The notes beneath the pieces were generated by a model, which saw nothing but the letters and a program-made list of their open reading frames with translations, had not been told where the DNA came from and searched no databases. Shown here in pieces: positions 17,504 through 26,175 of a DNA stretch of 48,371 bases. Position 1 is the stretch's first letter; the number at the start of each line of letters is the position of its first letter. Source of the stretch: Chthoniobacterales bacterium (lineage in GTDB: Bacteria; Verrucomicrobiota; Verrucomicrobiia; Chthoniobacterales; UBA10450); the NCBI GenBank assembly GCA_003244145.1, contig QHBM01000028.1:1-48371 (forward strand), in the 5' to 3' direction. Made by a program: the position numbers and the translations under genes.

Positions 17504-18766
17504 TCACGGAACGAAACGCCGAAATATCTCCTCCATGGTCTGACGGATGATTTCGGAAGGGACGAGACGTTGCTCCCCGGTGTGCAAGTCTTTCACTTTC
17601 ACCTCGGGCCATTCGTCGCCAAATAGGATAGCGCCGCGCGCCCCGAGTTGTTCGGCGGCTTGGAATTGTTTGCCGACCTTTGCCGGTGCGAGCGGGAAAT
17701 CGACGCGATAACCGCGATCGCGCAGCGATTGGATTTGAGCCAGGGCATCCGCGCGCCGCTCTTCCTTGGCAATGACGATATAGATGTCGACTTCGCGTTG
17801 GGGCGCGACGGCGAGTTCCATCTTAGCTTTCGCAGCCGGAATTTCGTTGATGAGTTCGGCAAGAACGACGTCACCCATCGCAAAACCGATCGCTGGCAGG
17901 GAGACGGCGCCGTCGCTGAGCTGGTGAATCAGGTTGTCGTATCTGCCGCCGCCGGCGAGAGCACGCAGTTTTCCGCCGCGATCGAAGGCTTCGAAAACAA
18001 TGCCAGTGTAATAAGCCAGTCCGCGCACGATCCCGAGATCGATCTGGACAAAGTCCGCCAGACCGCGGACGCGCAGAGCGTCGAACGCTCGATCGAGTTT
18101 TTCGCTGCTGCCCTCGCCATCGAGAATTTTGAACACGGGTTGCGCGAGTGGACCAAGCTTTGTCGCGGTCTTCTCCCGCGGTTCGCGCTCGCTCTTGTCG
18201 ACGATCTGCAAAGTCTCCTGCCATTTTTCCTCGGGCACGTTCTGGGCGCGGAGAAAGTCGATCCAGAATTCGCGGTCGCTGATCCGAACGACGACGTCGT
18301 TCGCGCTAAAGCCGAATTCCCGCAGAAGATCCACACACAAGGCGATGAGCTCGACGTCGGCATCCAGCGAGGCTTCGCCGATGATGTCGGCGTTGAATTG
18401 AAAATGTTCCCGAAGCCGGCCGCGCTGCTGTTTCTCGTAACGAAAACAATGCGGCATGGAGAACCACTTCAGCGGTTTCTTGAATTCGCGATCGTGCGAG
18501 GCGACCACGCGCGCGAGCGTCGGTGTCAGCTCAGGCCGCAATGCCACCTCGCGCTCGCCCTTGTCGGTGAAATTAAAAAGCTGTCCGACGATCTCCGGCC
18601 CGCTTTTTTTCGTGTAAAGCTCGGTCGGTTCGAGAGGAGGGCCTTCCCATTGCACGAAGCCGTAGCGACGCGCCACTTCCCACCATTTTTTAAAGATGTA
18701 GTTCTGCCGCGCCCAGTCTTCGGGAAGAAAATCGCGAAATCCGGGCAATGGCTGGATTGGAGTCAT
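17504..18766 (-). CDS. hisS: histidyl-tRNA synthetase
   Basis: Class IIa aminoacyl-tRNA synthetase charging tRNA-His. The 420-residue protein starts with GFRDFLPED, has motif 2 CFRYEKQQRGRLREHFQFN (about residues 107-125), the histidine-specific RGLAYYTGIVFE with the substrate-contacting YYTG, motif 3 near AIGFAMGD, and a C-terminal anticodon-binding domain (about 325-420). The HisZ paralogue would lack the anticodon-binding domain and some catalytic residues, so this is HisS. It is the first gene of a minus-strand group with a 69-residue gene, aspS and a two-gene nucleotidyltransferase cassette. Confidence 0.97.
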   Translation of the reverse strand: MTPIQPLPGFRDFLPEDWARQNYIFKKWWEVARRYGFVQWEGPPLEPTELYTKKSGPEIVGQLFNFTDKGEREVALRPELTPTLARVVASHDREFKKPLKWFSMPHCFRYEKQQRGRLREHFQFNADIIGEASLDADVELIALCVDLLREFGFSANDVVVRISDREFWIDFLRAQNVPEEKWQETLQIVDKSEREPREKTATKLGPLAQPVFKILDGEGSSEKLDRAFDALRVRGLADFVQIDLGIVRGLAYYTGIVFEAFDRGGKLRALAGGGRYDNLIHQLSDGAVSLPAIGFAMGDVVLAELINEIPAAKAKMELAVAPQREVDIYIVIAKEERRADALAQIQSLRDRGYRVDFPLAPAKVGKQFQAAEQLGARGAILFGDEWPEVKVKDLHTGEQRLVPSEIIRQTMEEIFRRFVP

Positions 18767-18880
18767 GGTGCGAGGCGACCGAGGCGGCGACCGATTACGA
18801 ATTTAAGATGCGGTTGAATAAACTCCAGCTTCGAGCAGTCGGATGAATGCACGACGGAGAGCATCCGTTTAACAAAAGCA

Positions 18881-18885
18881 AAGGA
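18881..18885 (+). promoter_or_regulatory. ribosome binding site of Thr-rich exported protein gene
   Basis: AAGGA five bases before the ATG at 18891 is one of the clearest Shine-Dalgarno sequences of the window and fixes the start. Most other genes here have weak or no such signal. Confidence 0.7.
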
Positions 18886-18890
18886 CAAAC

Positions 18891-19331
18891 ATGAAACAAA
18901 ACAGATTGACTACATTATTGGCAGCCGGAGCCGTCAGCGCCATCGCGCTCACCACAGCTTTCGCTCAAACTTCAGCGACCACCACCACCACCACGAACCC
19001 CGCGGTTACGACTAGCTCATCGAGCACGACGTCCACCAGCACGGTTGATGGGACGGGCACGATCACGACCTACACGCCGGGAACGGAGTACATCACGATG
19101 CGGACGGAGACCAGCACCGAGCCGGTGAAGTATTACTACAGTCCGAAAGAAACGATTGTGGTAGATTCCGAAGGCGCAACGGTCGATTGGAAGTACATCC
19201 GTGCCGACATGCCGGTGAAGTACACCTACGTGAAGGACGGCGATCGCATGATCGTCCGTAAAATCACGCTGCAGAAGCCGGTGGCGTACTACGAAAAAAC
19301 GACCACCACCACAACTACGACCAAGCCCTAA
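18891..19331 (+). CDS. Thr-rich exported protein, unknown function
   Basis: A 146-residue protein with a clear signal peptide (MKQNRLTTLLAAGAVSAIAL, cleavage after TTAFA near residue 25), a low-complexity Thr/Ser segment (about 27-55), a 75-residue core rich in Tyr, Thr and Val with two similar strands EPVKYYYSPKET and MPVKYTYVKDGD, and a Thr-rich tail ending TTTTTTTKP. It is probably periplasmic or surface-exposed. It has a strong ribosome binding site at 18881-18885 and a strong terminator at 19367-19399, so it is likely a monocistronic, well-expressed gene. No domain of known function is recognised. Confidence 0.75.
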   Translation: MKQNRLTTLLAAGAVSAIALTTAFAQTSATTTTTTNPAVTTSSSSTTSTSTVDGTGTITTYTPGTEYITMRTETSTEPVKYYYSPKETIVVDSEGATVDWKYIRADMPVKYTYVKDGDRMIVRKITLQKPVAYYEKTTTTTTTTKP

Positions 19332-19366
19332 GGCCCAAGTCAGTAGATTAGAACTTAAATTCAAAG

Positions 19367-19399
19367 CGCCCGCGGAACGTGTTTCCGCGGGCGTTTTTT
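19367..19399 (+). terminator. rho-independent terminator after Thr-rich protein gene
   Basis: An 11-bp perfect GC-rich stem (CGCCCGCGGAA at 19367-19377 pairing with TTCCGCGGGCG at 19383-19393) closes a 5-base loop and is followed by six T at 19394-19399. It lies 36 bp after the stop of the Thr-rich protein gene and reads in its direction. Confidence 0.9.
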
Positions 19400-19404
19400 G
19401 TTTG

Positions 19405-19461
19405 GGAGGGGCGGGCTCTGTCCCGTCCTCCGATCGCGGACGACACGGAGGTCGTCCCTCC
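19405..19461. repeat. intergenic palindromic element with two hairpins inside an outer stem
   Basis: Outer arms GGAGG (19405-19409) and CCTCC (19457-19461) enclose two hairpins: one of seven pairs with a single G-T wobble (GGGCGGG at 19409-19415, loop CTCTGT, partner 19422-19428) and a perfect seven-pair one (GGACGAC at 19438-19444, loop ACGGAG, GTCGTCC at 19451-19457). It lies between the terminator and the convergent galE stop. The same layout occurs at 28205-28255 with different sequence. Confidence 0.7.
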
Positions 19462-19468
19462 AGGGGAT

Positions 19469-20440
19469 TCAATCTCCGTAGCCGCGCGGAAACTTCTGGT
19501 GCCATTTCCAGGCGCTTTCGATGATGGCATCGATGTTCTGGAATTCCGGACGCCACCCCAACTCGCGCTGGATCTTTTCCGAGGCTGCGATGAGTCGCGC
19601 GGGATCGCCCGGGCGCCGCGGTTTTTCCACCACGGGGATTTTGTGGGCGGTAATCTTACGGCAAGCCTCGATCACTTCACGCACGCTCGTTCCGCCGCCC
19701 GTGCCGAGATTGTAAGATTCACTCGTCGGCGCATTCAGGGCCAGAAGATGTGCCCGCGCCAGATCCAAGATGTGAATGTAATCGCGGATGCAGGTGCCAT
19801 CCGGCGTGTCGTAGTCGGTGCCGTAAATTTCCACCTGCGGCTGCTGCCCGAGCGCGACCTTCAAAACATTCGGAATGAGATGGGTCTCGACGCGATGCTC
19901 TTCGCCGAAATTTTCGGAAGCGCCGGCGGCATTGAAGTAGCGCAGAGCCACGAAGCGCAGTCCATGGATCTGATCGAACCAGCGCAGGATTTTTTCGAAG
20001 GCGAGCTTGGATTCGCCATACGGATTGATCGGGCGCTGCGGAAAACTTTCGTCAATCGGGACGCGTTCCGGCGGGCCGAAGGTGGCACAGGTGGAGGAAA
20101 AGACGATCCGCTTCACTCCGGTCGCGACCATGGCATCGAGCAGGTTCAAGCCGTTCGCGATGTTGTTGCGAAAATATTTCGACGGATTTTCCATCGATTC
20201 CGCCACCAGAGCGCTGGCCGCGAAATGCATCACGGCCTCAGGCTGAAACGAGGCCAGGGCCGATCGGATCTGCTCGGCCTCGGCCAGATCGCCCTCGAAA
20301 AATTCGGCGCGAGGATCGACCGCGCGCCGGTGCCCTTCGGAAAGATTGTCGAAGACCGCCACGGCCTTTCCCTCGTTGAGGAGCAGTTCGGCGCAGACGC
20401 TGCCGATGTAACCCGCGCCGCCGACGACCAGAATTCGCAT
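19469..20440 (-). CDS. galE: UDP-glucose 4-epimerase
   Basis: Short-chain dehydrogenase-type enzyme interconverting UDP-glucose and UDP-galactose with tightly bound NAD, cytoplasmic, supplying galactose units for cell-envelope glycans. The 323-residue protein has the NAD-binding GGAGYIGS near residues 7-14, the catalytic Thr/Ser region FSSTCATFG, the YGESK catalytic Tyr-Lys pair, and the GalE-specific LRYFNAAGA, GTCIRDYIHI and YNLGTGGG. UDP-N-acetylglucosamine epimerase activity is possible as for other GalE proteins. No other sugar-nucleotide genes lie nearby. Confidence 0.95.
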   Translation of the reverse strand: MRILVVGGAGYIGSVCAELLLNEGKAVAVFDNLSEGHRRAVDPRAEFFEGDLAEAEQIRSALASFQPEAVMHFAASALVAESMENPSKYFRNNIANGLNLLDAMVATGVKRIVFSSTCATFGPPERVPIDESFPQRPINPYGESKLAFEKILRWFDQIHGLRFVALRYFNAAGASENFGEEHRVETHLIPNVLKVALGQQPQVEIYGTDYDTPDGTCIRDYIHILDLARAHLLALNAPTSESYNLGTGGGTSVREVIEACRKITAHKIPVVEKPRRPGDPARLIAASEKIQRELGWRPEFQNIDAIIESAWKWHQKFPRGYGD

Positions 20441-20494
20441 CGCGCAAGTTGTCGCGCTCCTGCGCGCCGTGTCAAAGCAAACCGCGATGCGGCC

Positions 20495-20992
20495 TTATGT
20501 CTTTTGGAGACCGGTGATCATCCGCCGGATAAGGCGGTTTCGTTTTCGCGGCACGAGAACTTTAAGGCTCTGTTCCTTCGAGCCCCATTCGATGACGTCG
20601 ATATCGACGTGCCGCACGCCCCATTGCCGCATGGCCGCGCGGCTGGTCTTGTAAAGATCGATCGTGTTGGTGCCGATCAGAGCGCCGCCATAATCGTCGA
20701 TGACATAGCGCTCGGCTGTTCCCACGATTTGGAATCGAGTGCCGAGCGGAAAACGCGACCAATCCGCGGCCGCGCTCATGACGGCGGAGCCGGATAACCG
20801 CGCCCCGATGGCGTTATGCCGGCCCCCTTTTTCGGTGTGGGTGTAGGCGGTCGTCCGAACGTTTGCGATGCGCCGCGCGCCCGTGATCGAAGCCGGACGC
20901 ATTTGCGGACCCTGGGCTGACTTTGGCGCTTCGCAACTCGCCACGGCGCAGGCGAAAGCACCGAGCACTATCGCCTTCTGAAATGTCTTCAT
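20495..20992 (-). CDS. 3D-domain lipoprotein (double-psi beta-barrel)
   Basis: A 165-residue probable lipoprotein: MKTFQKAIVLGAFACAVASC fits a lipoprotein signal with lipobox VASC and Cys20 as the lipidated residue. The mature part holds a 3D domain, recognised from AYTHTEKGG near the start, RYVIDDYGGALIGTNTIDLY (two of the three conserved aspartates and the second part of the barrel) and WGVRHVDIDVIEWG. The 3D fold is shared with MltA lytic transglycosylases and YabE/Rpf-like proteins, so a peptidoglycan-cleaving role is likely but not shown. The start is ATG at 20992; the frame is open to 21037. It is 54 bp upstream of galE. Confidence 0.8.
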   Translation of the reverse strand: MKTFQKAIVLGAFACAVASCEAPKSAQGPQMRPASITGARRIANVRTTAYTHTEKGGRHNAIGARLSGSAVMSAAADWSRFPLGTRFQIVGTAERYVIDDYGGALIGTNTIDLYKTSRAAMRQWGVRHVDIDVIEWGSKEQSLKVLVPRKRNRLIRRMITGLQKT

Positions 20993-21067
20993 TCGGGACA
21001 GAAACCGGTCAATACCGATTGAAGCACGCAGGCGCAAGCGATAATTTGCCCGGCCAATTCCGTTTCC

Positions 21068-21301
21068 ATGACCGCTTTACGTACGAATCAGGCGCTCGTC
21101 GCCGACGAAGTGTTGCTCGATGGCCGGCTCGCGCTTTTCCATCAGCGCGAACGCTGGCTGGCCGTGGCCGATCTGCATTTCGGCTACGAACTGAGTCAGC
21201 GCGCCGCAGGCCGCCTCGTCCCAATGTGGGGGATGGCGTCGATCGCGGAGCGGTTAATGCGATTGGTCGCAGAATGCCGGCCGACGCGCCTGCTTGAGTG
21301 A
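21068..21301 (+). pseudogene. truncated metallophosphoesterase (PdeM-like), N-terminal remnant
   Basis: A 77-residue frame that matches only the beginning of DNA-ligase-associated metallophosphoesterases of about 220 residues: LLDGRLALFHQRERWLAVAD followed at once by LHFGYE, where AD-H is the first metal-binding motif of calcineurin-like phosphoesterases. It breaks off at a TGA right after ECRPTRLLE, where the family continues with the GD-H-D motif; only 39 bp separate the stop from the leuS 3' end and nothing of the rest is visible. The product would lack most metal ligands and be inactive. Reading it as an intact short gene is less likely. Confidence 0.7.
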
Positions 21302-21340
21302 GCGCGTTTTGCTTCTGCCAGAAGGCGACGTGGCACTGGC

Positions 21341-23887
21341 CTAGCCGGCGACGATGTTGACCAGCTTTTTCGGGACAACGACGACTTTGCGGACCGATTT
21401 ACCGGCAAGGGCGTTTTGAACTTTTTGATTCGCCAGGGCAGCCGCTTCGAGTTCCGCGTCGGTCGCATCGAGCGCGACCGTCACTTTGTCGCGCAATTTT
21501 CCATTCACTTGCACGACGATCTCAATTTCGTCTTCGATCAGAAAACTTTCGTCGTACTCCGGCCAGCGCTGCGCCGTGATCTCACCCGACGCGCTGGGAA
21601 ATTTTTCGGCCAGCGTTTGCCAAAGCTCGGAGGTGAGATGGGGCGCAAAGGGATTGAGCAGGAGCAGGAGCGTGCGGAAAACTGCAACCGGCTTCACCGG
21701 CGCGTTGGTGAGAGCGTTGACCAGGATCATCATCTGCGAGATTGCGGTGTTGAACGAAAGCGTCTCGATATCGCCGGTGACTTTCTTGATTGTGGCGTGC
21801 AGGATCTTGCGCTGCGATTTGTCCGGTTCCGCTTCCTGGACGCTGCGAGAGAGAATCCATTCGCCCGCCTGGTTTTCTTCCATGATCAGCCGCCAGACTC
21901 GCGCCAGAAATCGCGAAACGCCTTCGACGCCTTTCATGCTCCACGGTTTCATTTGCTCGAGCGGTCCCATGAACATTTCGTAACAACGGAACGCGTCCGC
22001 GCCGTAGATTTCGATCACATCGAGCGGATCGATGACGTTGCCCCAGCGCTTCGACATTTTGCGGCCGTCTTCGCCGAGGATCATGCCTTGATTGACGAGA
22101 CGTTGAAACGGCTCCGGTTTCGAGACGTGCCCCAGATCGAAGAGGACCTTGTGCCAGAAGCGCGCGTAGAGAAGATGCAGCACCGCGTGCTCGACTCCAC
22201 CGATGTAGAGATCGACCCCGCCCGGTTTGCCGCCACCCATCCAATAGCGTTCCGGCGTCTCGCCGACAAAGTGGGTCGAATTTCCGGGATCACAAAATCG
22301 CAGGTAGTACCAACAGGAACCGGCCCATTGCGGCATCGTGTTGGTTTCGCGCTGTGCGTTTTCCGAGTAACGAATCCAATCCTTCGCCTTGGCCAATGGC
22401 GGCTCGCCCGTTCCGGTCGGTTTGAAATCTTCGAGCGCGGGGGGTTCCAGGGGCAGCTCCGATTCGGGAAGCGCTTCGTGTTTGCCATCGCGCCAAATCA
22501 CCGGAAATGGCTCGCCCCAATAACGCTGGCGCGAGAAAAGCCAGTCGCGAAGTTTGTAATTGATCGAGCGCGCGCCGAGCTCGTTTTCTCCCAGCCAGGC
22601 GGTGATTTTCTGTTTCGCTTCGATGGACGGCAACCCGTCGAGCAACGGCGAGTTAATCGCGACGCCATGGCCGACGAACCCGAGCGATTCATGGCCGGCC
22701 GGCGCCTGCACGACCAGCCGGATGGGGGGATCGAATTTGCGCGCGAACTCAAGATCGCGCGCGTCGTGCGCGGGCACTCCCATGATCGCGCCGGTGCCGT
22801 AACCCATCAGCACGTAATCAGCGATCCAGATCGGAATGCGCTCTTCGTTTGCGGGATTAACGGCGAAAGCGCCGGTGGACACGCCCGTTTTTTCCTTGGC
22901 CAGATCGGTCCGCTCGAGATCCGATTTCGATGCGATCTCCTCGCGATATTTGCGGACGGCCGCGCGCTGCGCCTCAGTCGTGATTTGATCGACAAGCGGA
23001 TTCTCCGGCGCCAACACCATGTAAGTCGCGCCGTAAAGTGTGTCGGGGCGCGTGGTGAAGACGCGAATCTTTTGGGAATCGCCGAGCTTAAAATCAACTT
23101 CCGCGCCTTCGCTCCGGCCGATCCAGTTGCGTTGCAAAGCCTTGATCGAATCCGGCCAATCCAGGCCTTCCAATTCGTCGATCAACCGATCCGCAAACGC
23201 GGTGATGCGCAGCATCCATTGACGCATCGGCCGACGCACCACGGGAAAACCGCCGACCTCACTTTTGCCATCAATCACTTCCTCGTTGGCCAGCACCGTT
23301 CCCAATTCGGGGCACCAATTCACCGCGACTTCGGCGACATACGCGAGCCGCACGATGTCGGGATCGCCCCCGCGGTAAGTAGAGACCGGCTCGGTTCGTT
23401 TCGTTTCCGGGTTAAACCACGAGTTGTAAATCTGGAGGAAAATCCACTGGGTCCATTTGAAGTAGGCGGGATCGGTGGTGTTGAGCTCGCGTTCCCAATC
23501 GTAGGAAAAGCCGATCCGCTTCAGTTGCGTTTTGAACTTCGCCACGTTTTCGCGCGTGGTGACTACAGGATGCTGGCCGGTCTTGATCGCGTACTGCTCG
23601 GCCGGCAAACCAAACGCGTCCCAGCCCATCGGATGGAGAACGTTGAAACCGCGCAGACGTTTGTAGCGCGCGATAATGTCGGTGGCGGTGTAACCCTCGG
23701 GGTGTCCGACATGAAGGCCGGCGCCGCTCGGGTACGGAAACATGTCGAGCACGTAGTACTTCGGCTGCGCCGGATCGAATTTTTCTTCGCCCGGATTCGG
23801 CGCGTGAAAAGCGCGCGTCTGATCCCAGATCGTCTGCCACTTCGGTTCGATCCGATCGAAGGGATAAGGTTTGCGACGCTCGCTCAT
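21341..23887 (-). CDS. leuS: leucyl-tRNA synthetase
   Basis: Class Ia synthetase charging tRNA-Leu. The 848-residue protein has the HIGH motif as GLHVGHPEG (residues about 57-65), the zinc-domain region, a CP1 editing domain with [14 protein letters not shown], the KMSKS motif as [10 protein letters not shown] (near residue 610), and a C-terminal domain starting around [12 protein letters not shown], all usual for bacterial LeuRS. The start is ATG at 23887. It is divergent from rdgB across a purine-rich inverted repeat. A complete 824-codon open frame on the opposite strand is a shadow. Confidence 0.98.
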   Translation of the reverse strand: MSERRKPYPFDRIEPKWQTIWDQTRAFHAPNPGEEKFDPAQPKYYVLDMFPYPSGAGLHVGHPEGYTATDIIARYKRLRGFNVLHPMGWDAFGLPAEQYAIKTGQHPVVTTRENVAKFKTQLKRIGFSYDWERELNTTDPAYFKWTQWIFLQIYNSWFNPETKRTEPVSTYRGGDPDIVRLAYVAEVAVNWCPELGTVLANEEVIDGKSEVGGFPVVRRPMRQWMLRITAFADRLIDELEGLDWPDSIKALQRNWIGRSEGAEVDFKLGDSQKIRVFTTRPDTLYGATYMVLAPENPLVDQITTEAQRAAVRKYREEIASKSDLERTDLAKEKTGVSTGAFAVNPANEERIPIWIADYVLMGYGTGAIMGVPAHDARDLEFARKFDPPIRLVVQAPAGHESLGFVGHGVAINSPLLDGLPSIEAKQKITAWLGENELGARSINYKLRDWLFSRQRYWGEPFPVIWRDGKHEALPESELPLEPPALEDFKPTGTGEPPLAKAKDWIRYSENAQRETNTMPQWAGSCWYYLRFCDPGNSTHFVGETPERYWMGGGKPGGVDLYIGGVEHAVLHLLYARFWHKVLFDLGHVSKPEPFQRLVNQGMILGEDGRKMSKRWGNVIDPLDVIEIYGADAFRCYEMFMGPLEQMKPWSMKGVEGVSRFLARVWRLIMEENQAGEWILSRSVQEAEPDKSQRKILHATIKKVTGDIETLSFNTAISQMMILVNALTNAPVKPVAVFRTLLLLLNPFAPHLTSELWQTLAEKFPSASGEITAQRWPEYDESFLIEDEIEIVVQVNGKLRDKVTVALDATDAELEAAALANQKVQNALAGKSVRKVVVVPKKLVNIVAG

Positions 23888-23895
23888 TAGGAAAG

Positions 23896-23953
23896 AATCA
23901 GGAACACAGGAAAGCAGGAAGGAAACAAGAATTTCCTGTTTTCCTCGTTTCCT
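23896..23953. repeat. imperfect inverted repeat between leuS and rdgB
   Basis: Purine-rich left arm 23896-23918 (built of AGGAA units) pairs with pyrimidine-rich right arm 23931-23953 at 18 of 23 positions, with a 12-base spacer. It fills most of the 81 bp between the divergent starts and is strikingly less GC-rich than the genes. Likely an interspersed repeat of the AGGAA type. Confidence 0.6.
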
Positions 23954-23968
23954 AATTTATTCTTTCCC

Positions 23969-24565
23969 ATGTTTCAGCTTCTTCTCGCCACGCGCAATTC
24001 GCATAAGACCCGCGAATTCGCGCAGATTCTTGGCGACGAATTTGCGCTGCGCGACCTGACCAGTGCGCCGGGGTTTGGCGAGATCGAAGAAACGGGCGCG
24101 ACCTTCGAAGAGAACGCGATCCTGAAAGCGGTCGCGGCCTCGAAGCATTTTGCGGAGACAGTGGTCGGGGATGATTCTGGTCTCGAAGTAGACGCACTGA
24201 AGGGCGCGCCGGGAATTTTTTCCGCGCGTTACGCGGGCGCGGGCGCGACCGATGCGGACAATGTCGCCAAGCTTCTCGCGGAGTTGCGCGCAGGCAATTC
24301 CAACGCGGTTCCGCCTTCAGCTCGCTTTCGATGCGCGCTCGCGCTCGCGCGCGCGGGAAAAGTGATCGGAGTTTTCGAGGGTGTCGTTGAAGGAACCATT
24401 GTCTCAGCGCCTCGTGGAGCCGAAGGGTTCGGATACGATCCGATTTTTCAGCCGCTCGGATTCGATCAGACCTTCGCGGAGCTTTCAGCGTCGGAGAAAA
24501 ATAAGATCAGCCACCGGGCTCGCGCCATCCGATCGCTGCGGACAGCATTGATCTCCAAGCTCTGA
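23969..24565 (+). CDS. rdgB: XTP/dITP diphosphatase (RdgB/HAM1 family)
   Basis: House-cleaning pyrophosphatase that hydrolyses dITP, XTP and related non-canonical nucleotides to keep them out of DNA and RNA. The 198-residue protein shows the family signatures: LLATRNSHKTREF at the N-terminus (substrate-binding T/S-x-N-x-x-K), EETGATFEENAILKA, GDDSGLEVDAL, GAPGIFSARYAG, and EGFGYDPIFQP. Length is normal. It is divergent from leuS and convergent with the second Ton operon. Confidence 0.96.
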   Translation: MFQLLLATRNSHKTREFAQILGDEFALRDLTSAPGFGEIEETGATFEENAILKAVAASKHFAETVVGDDSGLEVDALKGAPGIFSARYAGAGATDADNVAKLLAELRAGNSNAVPPSARFRCALALARAGKVIGVFEGVVEGTIVSAPRGAEGFGYDPIFQPLGFDQTFAELSASEKNKISHRARAIRSLRTALISKL

Positions 24566-24586
24566 CGATCCGCGTATCGTCTGAAC

Positions 24587-25069
24587 TTATTTCGGCGGCG
24601 GCGGCGGAGGCGGCGGCGGCGGGGCTCCGGGAACAGTGCCAGCCGCTCCGGTGACCGAGGCAGCCTTGATTTGGTACCCGATCTTGGTGATGCCGGCTAA
24701 CCGGATCTTGTCGAGGACCGCGATCACGGCTCCGTGAGTGGCGAGAAGTTCGGCACTCAGAGAAACTTTCACGTCCTTGTTCGCTTCGTGCAGCGCGTAA
24801 AGCTTGGGCAGGATGTCGGAATCGTTCACTCCAACGTTGTCCATATAGACAAGGTTTCCCTCGGTGACCCGAATGGAAACATAATCCTTTTTTTGGTCCG
24901 GCGGTTGCGGAGGCGAATTAGCACTCGGCAGATTCACCGGGATGCCCTTCATGTGGGTCTGGCTCAAGCTCACCATCATGAAGCTGGCGAGCAGGAAGAA
25001 CATGATATCGATCAACGGAATGATCTCGATGCGCGCGTGCTTTTTCGGGATTGGCGATCGCATTCTCAT
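24587..25069 (-). CDS. biopolymer transport protein ExbD, second copy of operon
   Basis: A 160-residue ExbD-type protein: cytoplasmic MRMRSPIPKKHARIEIIP, one membrane span with the conserved Asp (PLIDIMFFLLASFMMVSL), and a periplasmic domain, ending in an unusual tail GAP followed by about eleven prolines and Lys. It is closely similar to the ExbD at 25731-26168 over the first 40 residues (both have IPKK-ARIEIIPLIDIMFFLLASFMMVSLSQT pattern) and then diverges, so the two are paralogues in one operon. It follows tonB by 13 bp and ends the operon, convergent with rdgB. Confidence 0.9.
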   Translation of the reverse strand: MRMRSPIPKKHARIEIIPLIDIMFFLLASFMMVSLSQTHMKGIPVNLPSANSPPQPPDQKKDYVSIRVTEGNLVYMDNVGVNDSDILPKLYALHEANKDVKVSLSAELLATHGAVIAVLDKIRLAGITKIGYQIKAASVTGAAGTVPGAPPPPPPPPPPK

Positions 25070-25082
25070 AAATCGTAGTCCG

Positions 25083-25724
25083 CTAGTACTGCGCGCCGCT
25101 CATCGTGAAGGTGATGGGCGTGCGAACTTTTGAGACGGTGCCAGGTTTAAAGCGCCACCGGCGGAACGCGCTGGTCGCGGCATTATCTAAAATCGGGCTG
25201 CCGGTACTTTGCGCCATCTCGGCACTGGTGACGGCGCCGCTGCTCGGATCGACGCTCATGACGCACACGCCGCTGCCCGTGATCTTGGACCGACGCGCTT
25301 CATAAGGATATTCCGGACGCGGAGCGCTGACCGCGACAGCTTTGGCGGAAGACATCGACATTGGGCCGACCGGGCCTTGAGGTTTCGGCTTCGCGATGGG
25401 CGCGACCGGTTTGTCCGAAGGCGGCCGTTTGGGCGGAGGAGTCGGTTTCTCTTCCACAAACTCCGGCTTCTCTTCCGGGATCGCTTCCGGCGGCGGCGGC
25501 GGCGGCGGTTCTTCTTCCGGCGGCGGAGTCGGTTGCGGTGGCTCTTGTTGCTGTTCGATCGAAATCTCGACGGTTGCCTCCGGGATATCGCTCAGATCAA
25601 CGATTTTTTCCTTCGGACGAATCGCAGCAATCGCGACGGCAGCGAAATGAATTGCGACTGCCCCGCCAATAGCGGTCCATACCTGCCACTTCGGCGGAGG
25701 ACGATAGAGAAGCGGTCCAGGCAT
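25083..25724 (-). CDS. tonB: TonB-family energy transducer
   Basis: A 213-residue inner-membrane-anchored protein: short N-terminus, membrane span near residues 17-36 (AIGGAVAIHFAAVAIAAI), a Pro/Glu-rich spacer (about 60-110, with PPPPPPP and EEKPEFVEEKP runs) and a C-terminal TonB domain with PRPEYPYEARRSKITGSGVC and AFRRWRFKPGT, the family consensus. It transmits proton-motive force from ExbB/ExbD to outer-membrane receptors. It lies between two exbD genes, 6 bp after the first and 13 bp before the second. No TonB-dependent receptor gene is present in the window. Confidence 0.92.
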   Translation of the reverse strand: MPGPLLYRPPPKWQVWTAIGGAVAIHFAAVAIAAIRPKEKIVDLSDIPEATVEISIEQQQEPPQPTPPPEEEPPPPPPPEAIPEEKPEFVEEKPTPPPKRPPSDKPVAPIAKPKPQGPVGPMSMSSAKAVAVSAPRPEYPYEARRSKITGSGVCVMSVDPSSGAVTSAEMAQSTGSPILDNAATSAFRRWRFKPGTVSKVRTPITFTMSGAQY

Positions 25725-25730
25725 ATTTTC

Positions 25731-26168
25731 CTATCTCCCGCCTCCGGGGATGCCAGCAGACGCCTGGCTCTTGATTTCAAACGAGATCTTGGTGAAACCC
25801 GACGAGCGGATTTGATCCAACATGCGGGTCACGTTGCCATGAACGGCGTCCTGGTCGCCGCGAATGAAAATCTTTGCCTCGGGATTGGTCCGGTAAACTG
25901 CCTGCAATTTTGGCAGGATCTCCTCCAGCGCGATTTTCGTTTTGTCGAAATAATAATAACCGTCCTTATCGACGGACAAACTGACGTAATCCTTTTTCGA
26001 TTGAGTTTTTCCGGAGGCGCCCACAGGGAGCGCGACTTTCATGCCCTTCATGGTCGTCTGGCTAAGGCTCACCATCATAAAACTCGCGAGGAGAAAGAAC
26101 ATGATGTCGATCAACGGGATGATCTCGATCCGCGCTTTCTTTTTCGGGATGGGTGAGGAGACTTCCAT
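25731..26168 (-). CDS. exbD: biopolymer transport protein ExbD, first copy of operon
   Basis: A 145-residue ExbD protein: basic MEVSSPIPKKKARIEIIP, one membrane span with conserved Asp (LIDIMFFLLASFMM) and a periplasmic domain with KIFIRGDQDAVHGNVTRMLD. The start is ATG at 26168, 7 bp after the exbB stop; the frame stays open upstream into exbB but that part is Arg/Pro-rich shadow. It is followed by tonB after 6 bp. The paralogue at 24587-25069 shares the membrane segment almost exactly. Confidence 0.92.
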   Translation of the reverse strand: MEVSSPIPKKKARIEIIPLIDIMFFLLASFMMVSLSQTTMKGMKVALPVGASGKTQSKKDYVSLSVDKDGYYYFDKTKIALEEILPKLQAVYRTNPEAKIFIRGDQDAVHGNVTRMLDQIRSSGFTKISFEIKSQASAGIPGGGR

Positions 26169-26175
26169 GGAGCCT

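Noticed and set aside
21416-23890. 824-codon open frame on the plus strand, antisense to all of leuS
   Set aside because: It mirrors leuS codon by codon, is extremely rich in Arg/Asp/Phe, contains no domain, and arises because GC-rich codon choice avoids stops on the opposite strand.
24592-24625. GGC/GGA trinucleotide run as a possible microsatellite
   Set aside because: It is the poly-proline tail of the ExbD protein encoded on the minus strand; the variation in third bases argues against slippage repeat as the main feature.
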